Of a stretch of DNA of 10,494 nt, positions 7,951 through 10,494 are shown piece after piece (the first letter of the stretch is position 1; each line of letters starts with the position of its first letter). The notes beneath the pieces were generated by a model, which did no database searches, was not told the origin of the DNA, and worked only from the letters and a program-made list of their open reading frames with translations. A program made the translations under genes and the position numbers. The stretch is from an uncultured Collinsella sp. GTDB taxonomy: Bacteria; Actinomycetota; Coriobacteriia; Coriobacteriales; Coriobacteriaceae. The stretch lies in the NCBI GenBank assembly GCA_902468045.1, contig CABQXG010000025.1, positions 1 to 10,494 of the forward strand, given 5' to 3'.

Positions 7951-8072
7951 TACGCTGGTTACATTTTGACGTCCTGCCGCCGTCCATGAGCGCTTTTGCA
8001 CCGCTCGCCGGACTTCTGGGTGCACCGCATGCGACCACGGATAGTATGGTAGATACAAACAGCCCCCAGTGA

Positions 8073-8107
8073 ACGGGTGCGGGTCAGACGGACTCGCACC
8101 CGTTTTC
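8073..8107 (+). terminator. Intrinsic terminator downstream of thioredoxin
   Basis: A 13-bp stem (8073-8085 with 8091-8103, one wobble) with a 5-base loop is followed by TTTC. It lies 122 bases after the thioredoxin stop, leaving a rather long 3' untranslated region. It isolates thioredoxin from the nickel genes to the right. Confidence 0.75.
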
Positions 8108-8118
8108 TTATGCGGTAG

Positions 8119-8142
8119 CGCCCCGTGCGGGCGTAGTAGAAT
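8119..8142 (+). promoter_or_regulatory. Possible promoter and GC dyad for the nickel block
   Basis: TAGAAT (8137-8142) is a plausible -10 box 40 bases before the start of the 82-aa gene. Just upstream, CGCCC (8119-8123) and GGGCG (8129-8133) form an inverted repeat where the spacer would be, and no clear -35 is seen. The dyad could be a regulator site. It does not resemble the E. coli NikR GTATGA/TCATAC half-sites. Confidence 0.3.
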
Positions 8143-8181
8143 CTGAACCACTGGATTGCCCCGAGCATAAGGAGATTTCCC

Positions 8182-8430
8182 ATGCATGACGTCGGAATGA
8201 ACATGAGTCAGCTTGCCATGAGCGTCAAGCAGGTCGACGACACCATCGAGCTCGCCCACGAGTGGAGCCATCAGCTGCTGCATGCGACCGAGAATTTTGA
8301 CATGGAGCGCATTGGCGCCAAGCTCGAAGCTGCCATGACCGCACTGCACGAGGCGCATGACGCGCTCGAGGGCTACGAGGAAGCCATCGAGGCCGACCAC
8401 AACTCCGTCGGCTCCGTAAAGCTGGTGTAG
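8182..8430 (+). CDS. Unrecognised small His-rich helical protein, 82 aa, coupled to NikR
   Basis: I do not recognise this protein. It is predicted to be almost wholly alpha-helical, without signal peptide or membrane segment, and is acidic. Seven histidines in 82 residues stand out: H2, H26, H30, H34 (an i, i+4, i+8 ladder on one helix face), H56 and H59 (HEAH), and H73. Such placement could bind a metal ion, but no cysteine is present. AAGGAG lies 7 bases before the ATG. Its stop is one base before the GTG start of the NikR gene, so the two are probably translated from one message. The context suggests a nickel-related role, such as a small metal carrier, buffer or NikR partner. That is inference; a plain helical-bundle protein with chance histidines is the alternative. 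Confidence 0.8.
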   Translation: MHDVGMNMSQLAMSVKQVDDTIELAHEWSHQLLHATENFDMERIGAKLEAAMTALHEAHDALEGYEEAIEADHNSVGSVKLV

Positions 8431-8431
8431 G

Positions 8432-8941
8432 GTGTCCGAACACGAACACGAGCACGGCTGCGGGCACGACCACCGCAACGGCACGGGCGACGAGGCGAGC
8501 TGCCGTTGCGGCGGCGGCTCCGAGCTGGTCCGTTTTTCGGTCACCGCGCCCGATGACCTACTGCGCCGCTTTGACGAGCAGATCGCACGCCGCGGCGACG
8601 TGGCCAACCGCTCCGAGGCAGTGCGCGATTTGATTCGCGCCTCAATCGCCAAAGAGCAAATGCGCACGCCCGATGAGCACGTTATCGGGTCGCTCACCAT
8701 GATCTACGACCATCACACCGGCGACCTGACGCGCCGCCTGGACGAGGTGCAGCACGACTACACCGACGAGATCGTATCGACGATGCACGTGCATCTGGAT
8801 CACCACAACTGTCTGGAGATTCTGGCGCTCAAGGGTCGCGGCGAGCGCGTCTACGAACTGGCCGACCGCCTGCTGGGCCTGCGCGGCGTTAAGCACGGCG
8901 AGCTCACCTGCGCCGCCACCAAGCAAAGCCTGGGGCTATAG
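8432..8941 (+). CDS. nikR: Nickel-responsive regulator NikR with His/Cys-rich N-terminal tail, 169 aa
   Basis: Nickel-sensing ribbon-helix-helix repressor. Residues about 31-73 form the DNA-binding domain (RFSVTAPDDLLRRFDEQ, then NRSEAVRDLIR), followed by the ACT-like metal-binding domain. All four high-affinity nickel ligands of E. coli NikR (H76, H87, H89, C95) are present with identical spacing: H108, H119, H121 and C127. Residues 1-30 are an extra tail with H4, H6, H8, H12, H14 and C10, C24, C26, giving a protein about 36 aa longer than the 133-aa E. coli form. The GTG at 8432 is the only possible start: an in-frame stop lies 13 bases upstream, and no ATG, GTG or TTG occurs before the conserved domain. 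No strong ribosome site is seen, consistent with coupling to the preceding gene. hypF follows. Confidence 0.94.
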   Translation: MSEHEHEHGCGHDHRNGTGDEASCRCGGGSELVRFSVTAPDDLLRRFDEQIARRGDVANRSEAVRDLIRASIAKEQMRTPDEHVIGSLTMIYDHHTGDLTRRLDEVQHDYTDEIVSTMHVHLDHHNCLEILALKGRGERVYELADRLLGLRGVKHGELTCAATKQSLGL

Positions 8942-8954
8942 CGGGATTTCCCGC
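8941..8954 (+). other. Small hairpin at nikR stop codon
   Basis: The sequence GCGGGATTTCCCGC is a perfect inverted repeat beginning at the last base of the nikR stop. It lacks a T-run, so it may slow or process the transcript without acting as a full terminator. Confidence 0.4.
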
Positions 8955-8964
8955 AGCGCACCTG

Positions 8965-9035
8965 CCAAAAAGGGACAGGTTTGTTTTGGCGGGTTTAGAA
9001 GTTTTACCTACCAAAATAAACCTGTCCCTTTTTGG
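8965..9035. repeat. Long palindromic element between nikR and hypF
   Basis: Two 25-base arms (8965-8989 and 9011-9035) are inverted copies differing at one position, with a 21-base loop. The arms share the core GGGACAGGTTT, and each is bounded by CCAAAA and TTTTGG. No T-run follows, so it is not a normal terminator, though a strong RNA hairpin would form. It ends 23 bases before the hypF start. The architecture (near-perfect arms, short loop, intergenic) fits a dispersed palindromic repeat, possibly of the REP type mobilised by IS200-like transposases; the latter is inference. Confidence 0.8.
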
Positions 9036-9058
9036 TCGGTTTTGATGAGGGGTGTCGC

Positions 9059-10494
9059 ATGCGGCATGTGCATATTCATGTGACGGGCATTGTGCAGGGC
9101 GTTGGCATGCGACCGTTTGTGTATCGCGAGGCTATGGCGCATGGCATTTGCGGCTGGGTACTCAATGCGGGCGACGGCGTGCACATCGAGGCGCATGCTT
9201 CGGTCGAGGCGCTCGACGGCTTTGTCGCCGCGCTGTCGGAGCACGCGCCTACCGCGGCCCGCGTTGAGCATATCGCCGTTGCAGACCTGGAGCCCGACGC
9301 TTGGGATGCCGACGATGAGCAGGTCTTTCGTATCGTAGCGTCGCAGGATCAGACCGTGCACACGACGCTCATCTCCCCCGATATCGCCACCTGTGACGAC
9401 TGCCTGCGCGAACTGTTCGACCCCGCCGACCGACGCTATCACTACCCCTTTATCAACTGCACTAACTGCGGCCCACGCTTTACCATCATCCGATCGCTGC
9501 CTTATGACCGAGCGGCCACGTCGATGGATTGCTTTCCCATGTGCCCCGAGTGTGCCGCAGAGTATGGCGACCCGCTTGACCGGCGCTTTCATGCGCAGCC
9601 CGATGCCTGCTTTGATTGCGGGCCACATATTACCTGGCGCGAGGCAGAGGGCGACATGGAGCCCGAAGGCTCGGGGGCGACGCCAGCCGTCGGCAGCACG
9701 CGCGAAACCAGCGATGCCATTATTGACCGCTGTGTCGAGTTGCTGGCCAGCGGCGGTATTGTCGCCATCAAGGGCCTGGGCGGATTCCATCTGGCCTGCA
9801 ACGCCGCCAACGAGCAGGCAGTGGTCGAGCTGCGCCGTCGCAAGCGCCGCAGCAACAAGCCGCTTGCCGTTATGGTGCGCAGCCTTGCCGATACTGAACG
9901 CCTGTACCATGTCGATGATGCCGAGCGCGGCTTGCTAACCGGTAGCATCCGCCCCATCGTGCTATTGCGCCGGCGTGCTGTTGGCGAGGGAGATTCCCCC
10001 GACGCCCTTACACTCGCGCCATCCGTCGCGCACGACCTTCCCGAGCTCGGTGTTATGCTTCCCTACACCCCGCTTCAGCATCTGTTGCTTGCCGCGGCAG
10101 AAGCCCGCGGTATGCACGCGCTCGTCATGACCAGCGGAAACCTGAGCGAAGAACCCATCGAGACCGACGACGACCTTGCCTGGGAACACCTCGTTGCCGC
10201 CGGCATCGCCGATGCGCTGCTCGGTAACGACCGCGCAATTCTGTCGCGCTACGACGACTCTGTGGTACGCGTGGTCGACAGCGCCGTTATGCCCGTTCGC
10301 CGCGCTCGCGGATATGCACCCCAGCCGCTGCCGTTGCCGGCGCTCAACGGCGCTCCGTCCTGCGTGCTCGCCTGCGGGCCACAACAAAAGGCCACGATTG
10401 CGCTCACGCGTGAAGGGACGAACGGCGAGGCAACCTGTTTTGTGTCGCAGCATATCGGCGATGTTGAAAACGGCGGGACCTTCGATGCCTGGAA
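9059..10494 (+). CDS. hypF: Carbamoyltransferase HypF, [NiFe]-hydrogenase maturation, C-terminus missing at window edge
   Basis: Transfers the carbamoyl group of carbamoyl phosphate, through an adenylate, to the C-terminal cysteine of HypE; this becomes the CN ligands of the [NiFe] hydrogenase active site. About 478 of an expected 750-780 residues are present. The N-terminal acylphosphatase domain (1-92) has VQGVGMRPF with R18 and N36, the catalytic residues; M17 replaces the more usual F. The double zinc finger fits the family pattern exactly: C112, C115, C134, C137, C162, C165, C184, C187. The YrdC-like domain covers about 215-405, including KPLAVMVRS. The Kae1-like domain begins near 435 with VLACGPQQK and HIGDVEN, then is cut by the window edge. 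The ATG at 9059 has GAGGGG 6 bases upstream. Other hyp genes and hydrogenase genes may follow. Confidence 0.96.
   Translation, partial: MRHVHIHVTGIVQGVGMRPFVYREAMAHGICGWVLNAGDGVHIEAHASVEALDGFVAALSEHAPTAARVEHIAVADLEPDAWDADDEQVFRIVASQDQTVHTTLISPDIATCDDCLRELFDPADRRYHYPFINCTNCGPRFTIIRSLPYDRAATSMDCFPMCPECAAEYGDPLDRRFHAQPDACFDCGPHITWREAEGDMEPEGSGATPAVGSTRETSDAIIDRCVELLASGGIVAIKGLGGFHLACNAANEQAVVELRRRKRRSNKPLAVMVRSLADTERLYHVDDAERGLLTGSIRPIVLLRRRAVGEGDSPDALTLAPSVAHDLPELGVMLPYTPLQHLLLAAAEARGMHALVMTSGNLSEEPIETDDDLAWEHLVAAGIADALLGNDRAILSRYDDSVVRVVDSAVMPVRRARGYAPQPLPLPALNGAPSCVLACGPQQKATIALTREGTNGEATCFVSQHIGDVENGGTFDAW

Noticed and set aside
7354..8700. A 448-codon open frame on the minus strand
   Set aside because: It runs antisense through thioredoxin, the terminator, the 82-aa gene and nikR, and has no recognisable domain.
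9008..9910. A 300-codon open frame on the minus strand
   Set aside because: Antisense to hypF, whose zinc finger and acylphosphatase motifs fix the real strand.

Overview
The window reads as a chromosomal segment of a high-GC, low-complexity-genome actinobacterium, most likely a gut member of the class Coriobacteriia (Collinsella-like). This is inferred from the G+C-rich codon use, the DnaK type, the NiaR-controlled nadABC cluster, and a clostridial-style 2[4Fe-4S] ferredoxin pointing to anaerobic metabolism. No database search was possible, so the taxon is an inference.

Layout. (1) 1-1762, minus: dnaK, with its C-terminal end off the left edge. (2) 1763-2420: a 658-bp non-coding region holding the dnaK leader and a striking 62-bp-period array of alternating inverted 14-bp motifs (2027-2196). 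(3) 2421-2606, plus: a small 2[4Fe-4S] ferredoxin with its own promoter and a strong terminator. This terminator can also serve the convergent NAD operon. (4) 6675 down to 2808, minus: nadA-nadB-nadC-niaR, the de novo pathway from aspartate to nicotinate mononucleotide plus its niacin-responsive repressor. The promoter is overlapped by a perfect 19-bp-arm palindrome, the probable NiaR operator. (5) 6918-7493, minus: a conserved-looking protein that I read as a degenerate relative of the uracil-DNA glycosylase fold. (6) 7630-7950, plus: thioredoxin. (7) 8182-10494, plus: a nickel/hydrogenase-maturation block. It consists of an unrecognised 82-aa His-rich helical protein, a NikR nickel regulator with an unusual His/Cys-rich N-terminal tail, and hypF, which runs off the right edge.

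How the genes work together. The nad operon is a self-contained circuit: NadB and NadA make quinolinate, NadC converts it to NaMN, and NiaR encoded last in the same transcript can repress the operon when niacin is available. On the right, the small His-rich protein and NikR are one base apart and presumably co-translated. HypF, needed to build the CN ligands of [NiFe] hydrogenase, follows 117 bp later, so nickel sensing and hydrogenase maturation are physically linked. Two long palindromic elements (2724-2790 and 8965-9035) with 20-25 bp arms sit between genes and look like dispersed repeats.

The candidates for something undescribed are the 62-bp alternating-motif array, the His-rich small protein coupled to NikR, and the metal-binding tail on NikR itself.
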